Made by a program: the position numbers and the translations under genes | DNA from: Pseudomonas sp. efr-133-TYG-5 | Lineage (GTDB): Bacteria; Pseudomonadota; Gammaproteobacteria; Pseudomonadales; Pseudomonadaceae | Reading direction: 5' to 3' | Assembly (NCBI RefSeq): GCF_030209175.1 | Contig: NZ_JARVSM010000004.1 | Span: forward strand, 1-64,000 | DNA: 64,000 nucleotides | Notes under the pieces: model-generated | What the model was told of the DNA's origin: nothing | The model's input: the letters and a program-made list of their open reading frames with translations, nothing else | Database searches by the model: none | Part shown: piece after piece, positions 9,130 through 18,181 of the stretch | How the letters are laid out: the number at the start of each line of letters is the position of its first letter | How positions within the stretch are numbered: position 1 is the first letter of the stretch

Positions 9130-9450
9130 TCCGCACAGATCATCCGCTGACGCAAACACAGTTTTCGCCAGCGGATACTTGCAACCCTCCCACTTGTCAA
9201 AAACTGTACTGCTGTACCGGTGTTTTCCTACAGCATTTACCTATCACTCTGGCTAAACTGCGCAAAAATGCACCAATAACGTGCAGACAAGTACAGTTGG
9301 CGCTTTTTTGACCCGTACACCCCCTATAAACAGTTAACTGGTCACTCACAATACATATGAACTGTATCTACAGTGACTGGCCAAACGAGAGGATCATGGG
9401 CACCAGTTAAACCACTACCTAATCCCGCCACAAGCGGAAGGATGTCAACC
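9130..9450. promoter_or_regulatory. regulatory region with repeated CTGTAC/GTACAG motifs upstream of DUF1127 gene
   Basis: No gene is visible in these 321 bp. Motifs are AACTGTAC (9202-9209), CTGTACC (9212-9218), GTACAGTT (9291-9298) and an inverted repeat ACTGTA-TC-TACAGT (9361-9374). Another GTACAGTT lies at 9807-9814 before the second DUF1127 gene. The repetition suggests operators for one regulator, perhaps a MocR/GntR-like protein; that identity is a guess and no such gene lies in the window. Confidence 0.5.
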
Positions 9451-9666
9451 ATGGAACGTACACTCAGTTCCGAACTGTTCTTCGAAGACAAAGCTGCAAA
9501 AACCCAAGCTTCCCTGCCTCTGCGCGTTATCGCCAACCTGATGCTGTGGCAACGCCGCATTACCAGCCGCCACCAACTGGCTCGTCTGGATTCGCGCCTG
9601 CTGGCTGATGCCGGTATCAGCGAAGCACAACGCTACGAAGAGCTGAGCAAGCCGTTCTGGCGCTAA
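9451..9666 (+). CDS. DUF1127 small Arg-rich protein, copy 1
   Basis: A 71-residue protein ending in the DUF1127 motif (RHQLARLDSRLLADAGIS, then ELSKPFWR). DUF1127 proteins are small and basic; some in alphaproteobacteria have been linked to RNA turnover and to phosphate or carbon regulation, but no function is known in pseudomonads. GGAAGG lies 9 bp before ATG 9451, which decides the start over an upstream in-frame ATG. A strong terminator follows at 9724, so it is monocistronic and separate from the second copy 258 bp downstream. Confidence 0.8.
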   Translation: MERTLSSELFFEDKAAKTQASLPLRVIANLMLWQRRITSRHQLARLDSRLLADAGISEAQRYEELSKPFWR

Positions 9667-9723
9667 GTAGCGTCGCTGGCTCTGGTCGCTAGACCCACCG
9701 CCAGCAACCCGAATTGAACAAAC

Positions 9724-9764
9724 AAGGCCCGTCGCGGGAAACCGCGACGGGCCTTGTCGTTTTG
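9724..9764 (+). terminator. intrinsic terminator after DUF1127 copy 1
   Basis: A perfect 14-bp stem, AAGGCCCGTCGCGG with its complement, is closed by a GAAA tetraloop and followed by GTCGTTTT. Confidence 0.9.
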
Positions 9765-9923
9765 GACGCGGAAAAGTACCCGCACACGTGCCGGCGCTCG
9801 AGATAGGTACAGTTATAAATAAATCAAAATTGGACCAGTACAATTACCTGTAAGTGTATCTGCTCTGCTCTCTGTTTCAGGCTCAACATGACCTTGCCAT
9901 GCAACCAGCCAAAGGATTCGGTC

Positions 9924-10133
9924 ATGAATGACTTACAGGATGTTTCAAGAATTTCCCTCCAGCACCCCGCGCGCCCATCCGCGCTGCGCCGCCTGCTCAG
10001 TGGCCTGTGGCAAGGCCTGGAGCGTGCCAGGACACGACGGCTGCTGGCTCGGCTCGATGCGCGAGACCTGGCGGATCTGGGCCTGAACCACGCCGACCGG
10101 CTCAACGAACTGCGCAAGCCCTTCTGGCGCTAG
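9924..10133 (+). CDS. DUF1127 small Arg-rich protein, copy 2
   Basis: A 69-residue protein similar to copy 1 over its C-terminal half (RRLLARLDARDLADLGLN, then ELRKPFWR). The N-terminal half differs and contains several Arg residues. AAAGGA lies 7 bp before ATG 9924; an in-frame ATG at 9888 lacks a good site. The upstream gap holds one GTACAGTT motif shared with copy 1. The tandem arrangement with separate control regions suggests duplication followed by divergence in expression. Confidence 0.78.
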   Translation: MNDLQDVSRISLQHPARPSALRRLLSGLWQGLERARTRRLLARLDARDLADLGLNHADRLNELRKPFWR

Positions 10134-10266
10134 CACTCTGCCCTCTGTGCGAACCCCGCGCGCAGGCCTAATATCCCCTGCAGAACGTGGCGAATGCTGT
10201 GCGACTGGCGTCTGACTCCCAGACACCGTGCCACCTCTCAATACGGATCATCACAGGAGTTAACCC

Positions 10267-10584
10267 ATGTCCCGTCTTCGCCTGCTCAGCGCTGCCGCCC
10301 TGCTGGCCGTGGCCGCCAACGCGAGCGCTTCCAGCTTCATCGTCACCACCGACGCGGTGGTCGGCGCACTCAAGTCCTCTTCCGATGCCACCTCCGATGT
10401 CACTTCGTCGTTCCGTGACGACAAGATCGTCCTGGCCGCCCGTGACGACGCCGCCAGCTTCGTCGCCAGCCAGGGTGAAATCCGTGGGGTGAAACTGGAA
10501 AGCGCGCTGGATCACATCCGTCACAAGGCGCCACAACTGAATGCAAGCGACGCGCAGTTGGCCCAGGCCATCCTGACGATCTAA
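10267..10584 (+). CDS. DUF2388 (TIGR02448) secreted protein, copy 1
   Basis: A 105-residue exported protein: signal peptide (residues 1-21, cleavage after ANASA) and a mature domain with the family core RDDAASFVASQGEIRG followed by LESAL and a C-terminal AQAIL. The family is small, almost confined to pseudomonads and often found as three tandem copies; its function is unknown. AGGAG precedes the start by 7 bp. It is the first of three tandem paralogues leading into the DUF4105 gene, which suggests a shared role in the periplasm or cell surface. Confidence 0.85.
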   Translation: MSRLRLLSAAALLAVAANASASSFIVTTDAVVGALKSSSDATSDVTSSFRDDKIVLAARDDAASFVASQGEIRGVKLESALDHIRHKAPQLNASDAQLAQAILTI

Positions 10585-10599
10585 GCGCCAGCGGCATCG

Positions 10600-10622
10600 C
10601 GGGACACGCCGGTCGTGTCCCG
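10600..10622 (+). repeat. hairpin between DUF2388 copies 1 and 2
   Basis: CGGGACACG and CGTGTCCCG form a perfect 9-bp stem with a 5-base loop 16 bp after the first DUF2388 stop. Only a weak T-rich tail (ATGTTT) follows, so it may be an inefficient terminator or an mRNA-stabilising element that lowers expression of the genes behind it. Confidence 0.6.
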
Positions 10623-10691
10623 ATGTTTCGGCACTGGCTCTAGCCCGGGCATTGCGCTAGCCTTCGGGCTCGCCATCAGCTTCCGAGTCTC

Positions 10692-11000
10692 ATGCGTTCT
10701 CTTCCAAATTTGCTCATCCCCTGCGTTCTGCTGACAGCCTGCTGGGCCACATCGGTGGATGCCTTTGATGTCTCGACGCAGAACACCGTGGTCAGCGGTT
10801 ATGCCACCAGCATGGTGTCTTCTGCGCCTTTCGACCGTAAACTGCTGCTCGCCGCACACGACGATGCCGCGGCCTTCGTTGCCAGTGACGGCCAACTGCG
10901 TGGCGCTCAGCTGGAATCCGCGTTGCATTACCTGCGCAAATCCCGGCCGAAACTTCATGTCAGCGACCTTGAACTGGCACAGGCAATTCTCGTCCAATAG
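10692..11000 (+). CDS. DUF2388 (TIGR02448) secreted protein, copy 2
   Basis: A 102-residue paralogue with the same core (AHDDAAAFVASDGQLRG, LESAL, AQAIL). The signal sequence is ambiguous: LLTAC fits a lipobox, with Cys16-18 region as acceptor, while a signal peptidase I site after VDA (about residue 24) is also possible. Copies 1 and 3 have plain signal peptides, so this copy could be membrane-anchored while its siblings are soluble. No clear ribosome site precedes the ATG. It ends 28 bp before copy 3. Confidence 0.82.
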   Translation: MRSLPNLLIPCVLLTACWATSVDAFDVSTQNTVVSGYATSMVSSAPFDRKLLLAAHDDAAAFVASDGQLRGAQLESALHYLRKSRPKLHVSDLELAQAILVQ

Positions 11001-11028
11001 TTATCCTTGTCCCCTCCGGAGTCGTTCC

Positions 11029-11349
11029 ATGCGTAGCCCGCTGATTGCTGCCGCCCTTGGCCTGCTGTTGTTGGCCGATATGGCCCAGGCGCACACCCTG
11101 GTAGCCACCAGTAACATCATCGTTCGTGCCTCCCAGCGCACCATTGATTTCACGTCCGATACCACCACGTCGATCCGCGATTCGAAAATCATCCGCGACG
11201 CCCATGACGACGCTGCCAGCTTCGTCGCCAGCAACGGCGATATCCGTGGCGCGCACCTCGAAGCCGCTTTCAATACCTTGCGCACGCGCGTGCCGGAAGC
11301 CCGCGATGCCAGTGACCAGGTACTCGCCGAAGCCATCCTCGCACTGTGA
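11029..11349 (+). CDS. DUF2388 (TIGR02448) secreted protein, copy 3
   Basis: A 106-residue paralogue with a signal peptide ending at MAQA (residue about 20) and the core AHDDAASFVASNGDIRG followed by LEAAF and LAEAIL. GGAG lies 7 bp before ATG 11029; a longer frame from 10759 overlaps copy 2 and is rejected. Its stop overlaps the GTG start of the next gene (GTGA), indicating translational coupling with the DUF4105 protein and a functional link between the small exported proteins and the large one. Confidence 0.85.
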   Translation: MRSPLIAAALGLLLLADMAQAHTLVATSNIIVRASQRTIDFTSDTTTSIRDSKIIRDAHDDAASFVASNGDIRGAHLEAAFNTLRTRVPEARDASDQVLAEAILAL

Positions 11350-13307
11350 AGTCAATCGGTGCCTGGCTGCTGGCCGGGACGCTGTTGCTGCTTGGCAACA
11401 GCGCCCACGCCAGCCTGCAATTGCGGCTCAAGACCGACGGTCTGAGCCCGGCCCAGCAGCAGGCCAGCCAGGCGCTGCTCGATGAAGCCATGCAGGCGTT
11501 GCCGCCGAGCTTCATCGAGCGCCTGGACCGGCGCATCGATGTCGGCTGGACCGACGACATGCCCGCCAATGCCTACGGCCAGGCCACGCTGGTCGCCGAG
11601 CTCGACCTCAACCGCAGGCTGCTCGCCGGCCTCACCGATGGCAGCGCGGCCCGGGAACAGACCCATCGCCCGCATGGCACCGTGCGCAAGGAACTGCTGG
11701 CCACGGTGCTGCACGAAATCACCCACATTTATGACCGCGCCCGGTTGTGGCCGGCCGCCGAACGCACGCTGATCCAGCGTTGCACCCGGCGCAGCAACAG
11801 CGCCGGGCTGGTCGGCATCCCCGACGAGTGTCGCGGTCAGAACGGACGACGCTTCACCCTCAGCGACGATCCGCGCCTGCTCGACCTCGCGGGCTGGCAG
11901 CAATACGTCGGCCGCCGTGGCGAACGCGAGCAGCACAACCGGCAGATTGCCCGCAGCCCGGACCTCTACGAGATTTCCAGTCCGAAAGAGTTTGTTGCGG
12001 TCAACATGGAGTACTTCCTCCTCGACCCGAGCTACGCCTGCCGCCGCCCGGCGCTGTATCGCTATTACCAGGAGCACTTCGGCTGGGCGCCGCCGGCCAA
12101 GGACAGCTGCAGCCAGTCGTTCGCCTTCCTCAACGCCGGCAACGATTTCGCCAAGCAGCCGCTGGGCCAGGTCGATCCGGAGCGGGTGTATGCCGTCGAC
12201 TACCTGCTGGCCGAGGCCAACCAGAACTGGGTCAGCCGCTGGGGCCACAGCATGCTGCGCCTGGTGATCTGTGCGCCGGGACGCCCGCGCGGGCCGGATT
12301 GCCGACTGGATCTGGACCAGCACCTGGTGCTGTCGTACCGCGCCTTCGTCGGCGATGTGCAGCTGTCGAGCTGGGACGGCCTGGTCGGCAAATACCCGTC
12401 ACGGCTGTTCGTCCTGCCCCTGGCGCAGGTGATCGACGAATACACCAAGACCGAACTGCGCAGCCTCGCGTCCGTACCGCTGAAGCTGTCGCGCAAGGAA
12501 ATCGAGGACGTGGTCGAGCACGCTGCCGAGATGCACTGGAGCTACGACGGCAACTACTTCTTCCTGTCCAACAACTGCGCGGTGGAGAGCCTGAAACTAC
12601 TGCGCAGCGGCAGCAACAACGCGCAGCTCACTGGCCTCGACAGCATCATGCCCAACGGTCTGCTGGAGGTGCTCAAGGGCCGAGGCCTAGCCGACACCAG
12701 CGTGCTCGACAACCCGAAGGAAGCCCTGCGCCTGGGCTACCGCTTCGACTCGTTCCGCGATCGCTATCAGGCGATGTTCGATGTGCTGAAAAAGCAGTTG
12801 CCGATCCGCCAGACCAGTGTCGAGGAGTGGTTGTCGCTGACCGCCGAGGAACGCCGGCCATGGTTCGAGAAGGCCGACCTGCGCACCAGCGCGGCACTGT
12901 TGTTGCTGGAACAGGCAAGTTTCCGCCGTCAGTTGCTGCTGGCCCAGGACGAGGTCAAGCAGCGCTACCTCGGCGCTCGGGAACTGGAGAACGGCGGCAT
13001 GGACAAGGCCAACGCGACCCTGCAGGAGATTCTCGCCAACAGCGGCTTCCTCAGTCGCCCGGCGGAACTGCTCGACTCCCGCGGCTACGGCTTGCCGCAG
13101 CCCAGCGAGTTCAACCGCCTGCAAGCGGAAAGCAGCGAACGGCAGAAGAAACTGCTGGCGCTGAGCGGCGATCTCGACAAGGAAGTGCGGGCGCTGCTGG
13201 AGCCGAAACGGGCGGCGGAGATTGCCGCCAACGAGGGCAACGTCAAGCAGATCGGTGAGCACCTGCGCAAACTGCACAAGGCTTCGGGCGGGTTGGAGTT
13301 GCCTTGA
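11346..13307 (+). CDS. DUF4105 / Lnb N-terminal-like exported protein with HExxH domain
   Basis: A 653-residue exported protein with a signal peptide (cleavage after NSAHA, about residue 22). Two regions are visible. The N-terminal part has a zinc-protease-like VLHEITHIYD motif (HExxH at 123-127). The central DUF4105/Lnb-type domain has WGHSMLRLV (His301) and LSNNCAVESLKLL (Cys411), a His/Cys pair suggestive of a papain- or NlpC/P60-like fold. The C-terminal third is helical and charged. GTG start, 4-bp overlap with DUF2388 copy 3. It may cleave or modify an envelope substrate; the actual activity is unknown. Confidence 0.82.
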   Translation: MKSIGAWLLAGTLLLLGNSAHASLQLRLKTDGLSPAQQQASQALLDEAMQALPPSFIERLDRRIDVGWTDDMPANAYGQATLVAELDLNRRLLAGLTDGSAAREQTHRPHGTVRKELLATVLHEITHIYDRARLWPAAERTLIQRCTRRSNSAGLVGIPDECRGQNGRRFTLSDDPRLLDLAGWQQYVGRRGEREQHNRQIARSPDLYEISSPKEFVAVNMEYFLLDPSYACRRPALYRYYQEHFGWAPPAKDSCSQSFAFLNAGNDFAKQPLGQVDPERVYAVDYLLAEANQNWVSRWGHSMLRLVICAPGRPRGPDCRLDLDQHLVLSYRAFVGDVQLSSWDGLVGKYPSRLFVLPLAQVIDEYTKTELRSLASVPLKLSRKEIEDVVEHAAEMHWSYDGNYFFLSNNCAVESLKLLRSGSNNAQLTGLDSIMPNGLLEVLKGRGLADTSVLDNPKEALRLGYRFDSFRDRYQAMFDVLKKQLPIRQTSVEEWLSLTAEERRPWFEKADLRTSAALLLLEQASFRRQLLLAQDEVKQRYLGARELENGGMDKANATLQEILANSGFLSRPAELLDSRGYGLPQPSEFNRLQAESSERQKKLLALSGDLDKEVRALLEPKRAAEIAANEGNVKQIGEHLRKLHKASGGLELP

Positions 13308-13311
13308 AAGC

Positions 13312-13392
13312 AAAAGATCGCCGCCTGCACCAGCGCCTGCACGGAGTGGGTAAATCCCCTGCAGAAGCTGGCGCAAGCGGCGATCTTTTTTT
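13312..13392. terminator. long bidirectional terminator / intergenic hairpin repeat
   Basis: AAAGATCGCCGC and GCGGCGATCTTT bracket an inner imperfect hairpin rich in GCCTGCAC; a T-run follows on the plus strand and an A-run precedes. It separates the convergent DUF4105 and RcnB/CigR-like genes. A relative with the same CGCCGCC arms lies at 53467. Confidence 0.75.
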
Positions 13393-13401
13393 ACCCGACG
13401 A

Positions 13402-13845
13402 TCAGTACAGAACACCTTCCAGAATTTCATAGACGATCCCGGTACCTACCGCGATCAGCACGATGTCGCCTCCGGCCCGGCGCCATTCGTAGCCCGGGTA
13501 ATACGGCAGGCGCCCGAGCGCGCGGTTATCCAGACGCTCGCCGTAGTAGCCGTGCGGCAACGGCCGGCCACGTTCCAGATGAAGCCCTGGCGGTGGTGGC
13601 GCGCCACGTACGAAGTAGCCGTGGTTGTCACGAATCACCTGGCGCACCGGGCCGAAGTCGCGCGGCGGCGGGCCGCCGCGGTGATCGTTCGGCGGGCCTC
13701 GGTGGTCATCGCCACGATTGTCGTAGTGGCCCTGCTGCGGGCCGCCGTGGTCGTGATCGTCGCGCGGGTCGGCGCTGGCCAGCAGCGGTGTCGCGCTGAT
13801 CATCAGCACGCCCAGACTGGCAATCAGACGTTTCGGCATTTTCAT
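13402..13845 (-). CDS. RcnB/CigR-like exported protein, His/Gly/Pro-rich
   Basis: A 147-residue protein with a signal peptide (cleavage near LLASA/DP), a very hydrophilic segment rich in His, Asp, Gly and Pro (DDHDHGGPQQGHYDNRGDDH), and a C-terminal RcnB-type domain ending in YEWRRAGGDIVLIAVGTGIVYEIL with a short hydrophobic stretch. RcnB is a periplasmic nickel/cobalt homeostasis protein and CigR an inner-membrane virulence modulator, so a metal or envelope role is possible but unproven. ATG 13845 is preferred because GAGG lies 9 bp upstream; 13839 is an alternative. Confidence 0.7.
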   Translation of the reverse strand: MKMPKRLIASLGVLMISATPLLASADPRDDHDHGGPQQGHYDNRGDDHRGPPNDHRGGPPPRDFGPVRQVIRDNHGYFVRGAPPPPGLHLERGRPLPHGYYGERLDNRALGRLPYYPGYEWRRAGGDIVLIAVGTGIVYEILEGVLY

Positions 13846-13872
13846 CGGGTTTTTCCTCACTGCACTGACAGC

Positions 13873-13904
13873 AAAAAGGGATTCAGAACGTGGTCCTGAA
13901 TCCC
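13873..13904 (-). terminator. intrinsic terminator of trpBA
   Basis: On the minus strand GGGATTCAG and CTGAATCCC form a 9-bp stem followed by TTTTT. It lies about 65 bp downstream of the trpA stop codon. Confidence 0.85.
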
Positions 13905-13967
13905 TCGGTCTTGCTCGATTAGTCTGTGCCGCGAGGTGCTAATTCCTCTGTATCAGGAACTTTACCT

Positions 13968-14779
13968 TCAGCTGACGCGGGCCTTACGCACGCCTTCGGA
14001 CAGCGCCGAACACAGGCTCAGCACGCCGTCGATGGCCTGCTCCGGCGTGGTCGCATTGGCGATGTGGTCGATCAGCGCCGACCCCACCACCACGCCATCC
14101 GCCAGACGGGCGATGGACGCCGCCTGCTCGGGGGTGCGGATACCGAAACCGATGCTGATCGGCAGGTCGGTGTGGCGACGCAGGCGCGCCACGGCTTCCT
14201 CGACGTGTTCCAGGGTTGCCGCACCGGCACCGGTGACACCGGCGACCGACACGTAATAGACAAACCCGGAGCTGCCATTGAGCACTTTCGGCAGGCGCAC
14301 GTCGTCGGTGGTCGGTGTGGTCAGGCGAATGAAGTCGATGCCGGCGGCCTGGGCCGGGTCGCACAGCTCGGCGTTGTGCTCTGGCGGCATGTCGACCACG
14401 ATCAGACCATCGACACCGGCGTCCTTGGCCTCGGCGATGAAGCGCTCGACGCCGAACTTGTGGATCGGGTTGAAGTAGCCCATCAGCACCAGCGGCGTGT
14501 CGCGGTTGTCTTCGCGGAACTCGCGAACCATCTGCAGGGTTTTCGCCAGGTTCTGCCTGGCGCCCAAGGCGCGGATGTTGGCCAACTGGATGGCCGGGCC
14601 ATCGGCCATCGGGTCGGTGAACGGCATGCCCAGTTCGATCACGTCGGCACCCGCTTTCGGCAGCCCCTTGAGGATCGCCAGCGACGTCGCGTAGTCCGGG
14701 TCACCGGCGGTGACGAAGGTCACCAGCGCGGCGCGGTTCTGTTGCTTGAGTTCGGCAAAACGGGATTGCAGGCGGCTCA

Positions 14780-14780
<1 letters not shown>
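13968..14780 (-). CDS. trpA: tryptophan synthase alpha chain
   Basis: A 270-residue TIM-barrel subunit that cleaves indole-3-glycerol phosphate to indole and glyceraldehyde-3-phosphate. It shows [11 protein letters not shown] near the N-terminus, the catalytic Glu in [16 protein letters not shown] and the phosphate-binding end [11 protein letters not shown]. Start ATG 14780 overlaps the trpB stop by one base (TGATG), so translation is coupled and the subunits can be made in equal amounts. A longer in-frame extension lies inside trpB and is rejected. Confidence 0.97.
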
Positions 14781-16126
<1,346 letters not shown>

Positions 16127-17044
16127 ATGAGCCACGATCTCCCCCCGCTGAACGCCTTGCGCGCCTTCGAGGCCACCGCCCGGCTCAACAGCGTCAGTCA
16201 GGCCGCCGAGCAATTGCATGTGACCCACGGGGCGGTCAGTCGACAGTTGAAGGTGCTGGAAGAACACCTCGGCGTCAGCCTGTTCGTCAAGGACGGACGC
16301 GGCTTGAAACTCACAGATGCCGGGGTACGCCTGCGCGACGCCAGCAGCGAAGCCTTCGACCGTCTGCGCAACGTCTGCGCCGAACTCACCCAGGACAGCG
16401 CCGACGCCCCGTTCGTGCTCGGCTGTTCCGGCAGCCTGCTGGCGCGCTGGTTCATTCCACGGCTGGGACGCTTGAATGCCGATCTGCCGGACTTGCGCCT
16501 GCATCTCTCGGCGGGTGAAGGCGATCTCGATCCGCGCCGGCCGGGGCTGGATGCGCTGCTGCTGTTCGCCGAACCGCCCTGGCCGGCAGACATGCAGGTC
16601 TACGAACTGGCCAGCGAGCGCATCGGTCCGGTCATCAGCCCGTTGTTCAGCGGCTATCAGCGCCTGCAAGCGGCACCTGCCGCGGCCCTGCTCAGCGAAC
16701 CGTTGCTGCATACCACGTCACGGCCGCAGGCCTGGCCAAGCTGGGCACGACAAAGCGGCCTCGACGCCAGGGCGTTGAAGTTCGGGCAGGGTTTCGAGCA
16801 TTTGTATTACTTGCTGGAGGCGGCAGTCGCCGGTCTCGGCGTGGCCATCGCGCCCGAACCGCTGGTGGCGGAGGACTTGAAGGCCGGGCGCCTGGTTGCG
16901 CCATGGGGCTTCAGCGAAACCCCGGCGCAACTGGCGTTGTGGCTACCCAAGCGCGCCGCGGACGGGCGCGCCAGGCAACTGGCGCAGTGGCTCAGGAACG
17001 AGCTGCGCCAGGCAGATCACTCGCCGCGCTTGAACAGCAGGTAA
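16127..17044 (+). CDS. trpI: LysR-type activator of trpBA
   Basis: A 305-residue LysR regulator with an N-terminal winged helix ([29 protein letters not shown] region, about residues 22-50) and an effector domain. TrpI binds the trpBA promoter and activates it with indoleglycerol phosphate as inducer. Its divergent position next to trpB is diagnostic. The last 28 bp overlap the 3' end of the convergent DUF883 gene, with no room for a separate terminator. Confidence 0.93.
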   Translation: MSHDLPPLNALRAFEATARLNSVSQAAEQLHVTHGAVSRQLKVLEEHLGVSLFVKDGRGLKLTDAGVRLRDASSEAFDRLRNVCAELTQDSADAPFVLGCSGSLLARWFIPRLGRLNADLPDLRLHLSAGEGDLDPRRPGLDALLLFAEPPWPADMQVYELASERIGPVISPLFSGYQRLQAAPAAALLSEPLLHTTSRPQAWPSWARQSGLDARALKFGQGFEHLYYLLEAAVAGLGVAIAPEPLVAEDLKAGRLVAPWGFSETPAQLALWLPKRAADGRARQLAQWLRNELRQADHSPRLNSR

Positions 17045-17343
17045 GCGGCCAGCAGACCCAACGCACCCACGGCCACACCGGCCGTCGTCCACGGATGTTC
17101 CTGTGCGTAATCGCGGGTGGCGATGCCGGTCTCGCGGGTTTTCACTTTGACTTCTTCATAAGCATCGCTGAGCAGGCTGCGCGAATGTTTCAGCGCGCTC
17201 TCGGCATTGCTTTTCAGCGCCTTGAGGGTCTTGCGCGACTCGTCCGAAGCGTCATCCTTCAGGCTTTCCAACGACTTGAGCAGACTCTCGATCTCCGCTT
17301 CCATGCTTTGCAATGAGGCTTTACGTAAAGAGGTGTTGGCCAT
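17017..17343 (-). CDS. DUF883 (ElaB/YqjD-like) membrane-anchored protein
   Basis: A 108-residue protein with a long amphipathic, probably coiled-coil helix (about residues 5-75) and a C-terminal transmembrane helix ([17 protein letters not shown]) followed by KRGE. ElaB/YqjD relatives attach ribosomes to the inner membrane in stationary phase. GGAG lies 8 bp before ATG 17343; a longer frame upstream is rejected. It overlaps the convergent trpI gene by 28 bp. Confidence 0.85.
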   Translation of the reverse strand: MANTSLRKASLQSMEAEIESLLKSLESLKDDASDESRKTLKALKSNAESALKHSRSLLSDAYEEVKVKTRETGIATRDYAQEHPWTTAGVAVGALGLLAAYLLFKRGE

Positions 17344-17502
17344 GGTGGCTCTCCTGCATTGGTGATGAGTGGCGTGTGTTGGTTGGGACTTCAGCGGTTC
17401 GAGAAAGTGCAGAAAATCTGAACTTCGCTTGCCGCGCAAGCGACCAAATCAACACCGCTATTCACTGCTAGGCTGTATTTCAGCCACCCCAAGGAGAACG
17501 CT

Positions 17503-17718
17503 ATGAGTGATCATCACACGTACAAGAAAGTCGAGCTGGTCGGTTCGTCCACCAGCAGCATCGAAGACGCCATCAACAACGCGCTGGCCGAAGCGAACAA
17601 AAGCATCAAGCATCTGGAATGGTTTGAAGTGGTGGAGACCCGCGGCCACATCAAGGACGGCAAGGCTGCCCATTTTCAGGTGACCCTGAAAGTCGGGTTC
17701 CGGATTGCCAGCAGCTGA
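17503..17718 (+). CDS. dodecin family flavin-binding protein
   Basis: A 71-residue dodecin with the typical sequence pattern [22 protein letters not shown] and [13 protein letters not shown], where the Trp stacks on flavin. Dodecins form hollow dodecamers that store or buffer flavin or CoA in the cytoplasm. AAGGAG is 7 bp before the ATG. It is monocistronic, with a DUF1161 gene 127 bp downstream on the same strand. Confidence 0.92.
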   Translation: MSDHHTYKKVELVGSSTSSIEDAINNALAEANKSIKHLEWFEVVETRGHIKDGKAAHFQVTLKVGFRIASS

Positions 17719-17845
17719 GTTTGGTCTACGCTTCTGAACTTGCGCGCTGGCCGAGTGCCATAGGAATGGCAAAGCGCTACAGGGTGAGCGCATCGGGCCA
17801 TTGCTCGATGCCCGCCTCTTTTAATCCGACCAGGGAGTGCGACCG

Positions 17846-18070
17846 ATGAAGAAGTTCATGTTGGCTATTGGGTTGTTGAGCCTTGCCGGGGGTGCATTCG
17901 CTGCTGGCAAGCCGTGTGAAGAGCTGAAGGCCGAAATCGCGGCCAAGCTCGATGCCAAGGGCGTTTCCGGTTATTCGCTGGAGGTTGTCGATAAGGGTGC
18001 AGCCGCTGACGGCAAGGTCGTCGGCACATGTGAAGGCGGCGCCAAGGAAATCGTCTACAAACGCGGTTGA
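17846..18070 (+). CDS. DUF1161 periplasmic protein, copy 1
   Basis: A 74-residue exported protein: signal peptide (residues 1-18, cleavage after AFA) and a short mature domain KPCEELKAEIAAKLDAKGV with a second Cys in VVGTCEGG, likely forming one disulfide. ATG 17846 follows GGGAG; the in-frame upstream codon at 17837 lies inside that site. It is paralogous to the gene at 19962. Function unknown. A strong terminator follows. Confidence 0.82.
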   Translation: MKKFMLAIGLLSLAGGAFAAGKPCEELKAEIAAKLDAKGVSGYSLEVVDKGAAADGKVVGTCEGGAKEIVYKRG

Positions 18071-18085
18071 TCGCGCCTGAAATGC

Positions 18086-18116
18086 AAAAGCCGACGCGAA
18101 AGCGTCGGCTTTTTTG
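18086..18116 (+). terminator. intrinsic terminator after DUF1161 copy 1
   Basis: AAAAGCCGACGC and its complement close on a GAAA tetraloop and are followed by a T-run, giving a strong terminator that may also work on the minus strand. Confidence 0.93.
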
Positions 18117-18131
18117 TGGGCGACAGGCTCT

Positions 18132-18165
18132 CCCTGCAGGAGTGAGCCTGCTCGCTCCTGCAGGG
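18132..18165. repeat. REP-like palindrome
   Basis: CCCTGCAGGAGTGAGC and GCTCGCTCCTGCAGGG form an imperfect stem with a CT centre, of the GGAGCGAGC-type REP family seen elsewhere in this window. It lies between DUF1161 and the convergent oxidoreductase gene. Confidence 0.75.
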
Positions 18166-18181
18166 GATCAGCGCCGAGACA

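Noticed and set aside
9361..9374. ACTGTATCTACAGT as a LexA box
   Set aside because: The CTGT and ACAG halves are separated by only 4 bp instead of 8, so it does not fit LexA and fits better with the other CTGTAC-type motifs nearby.
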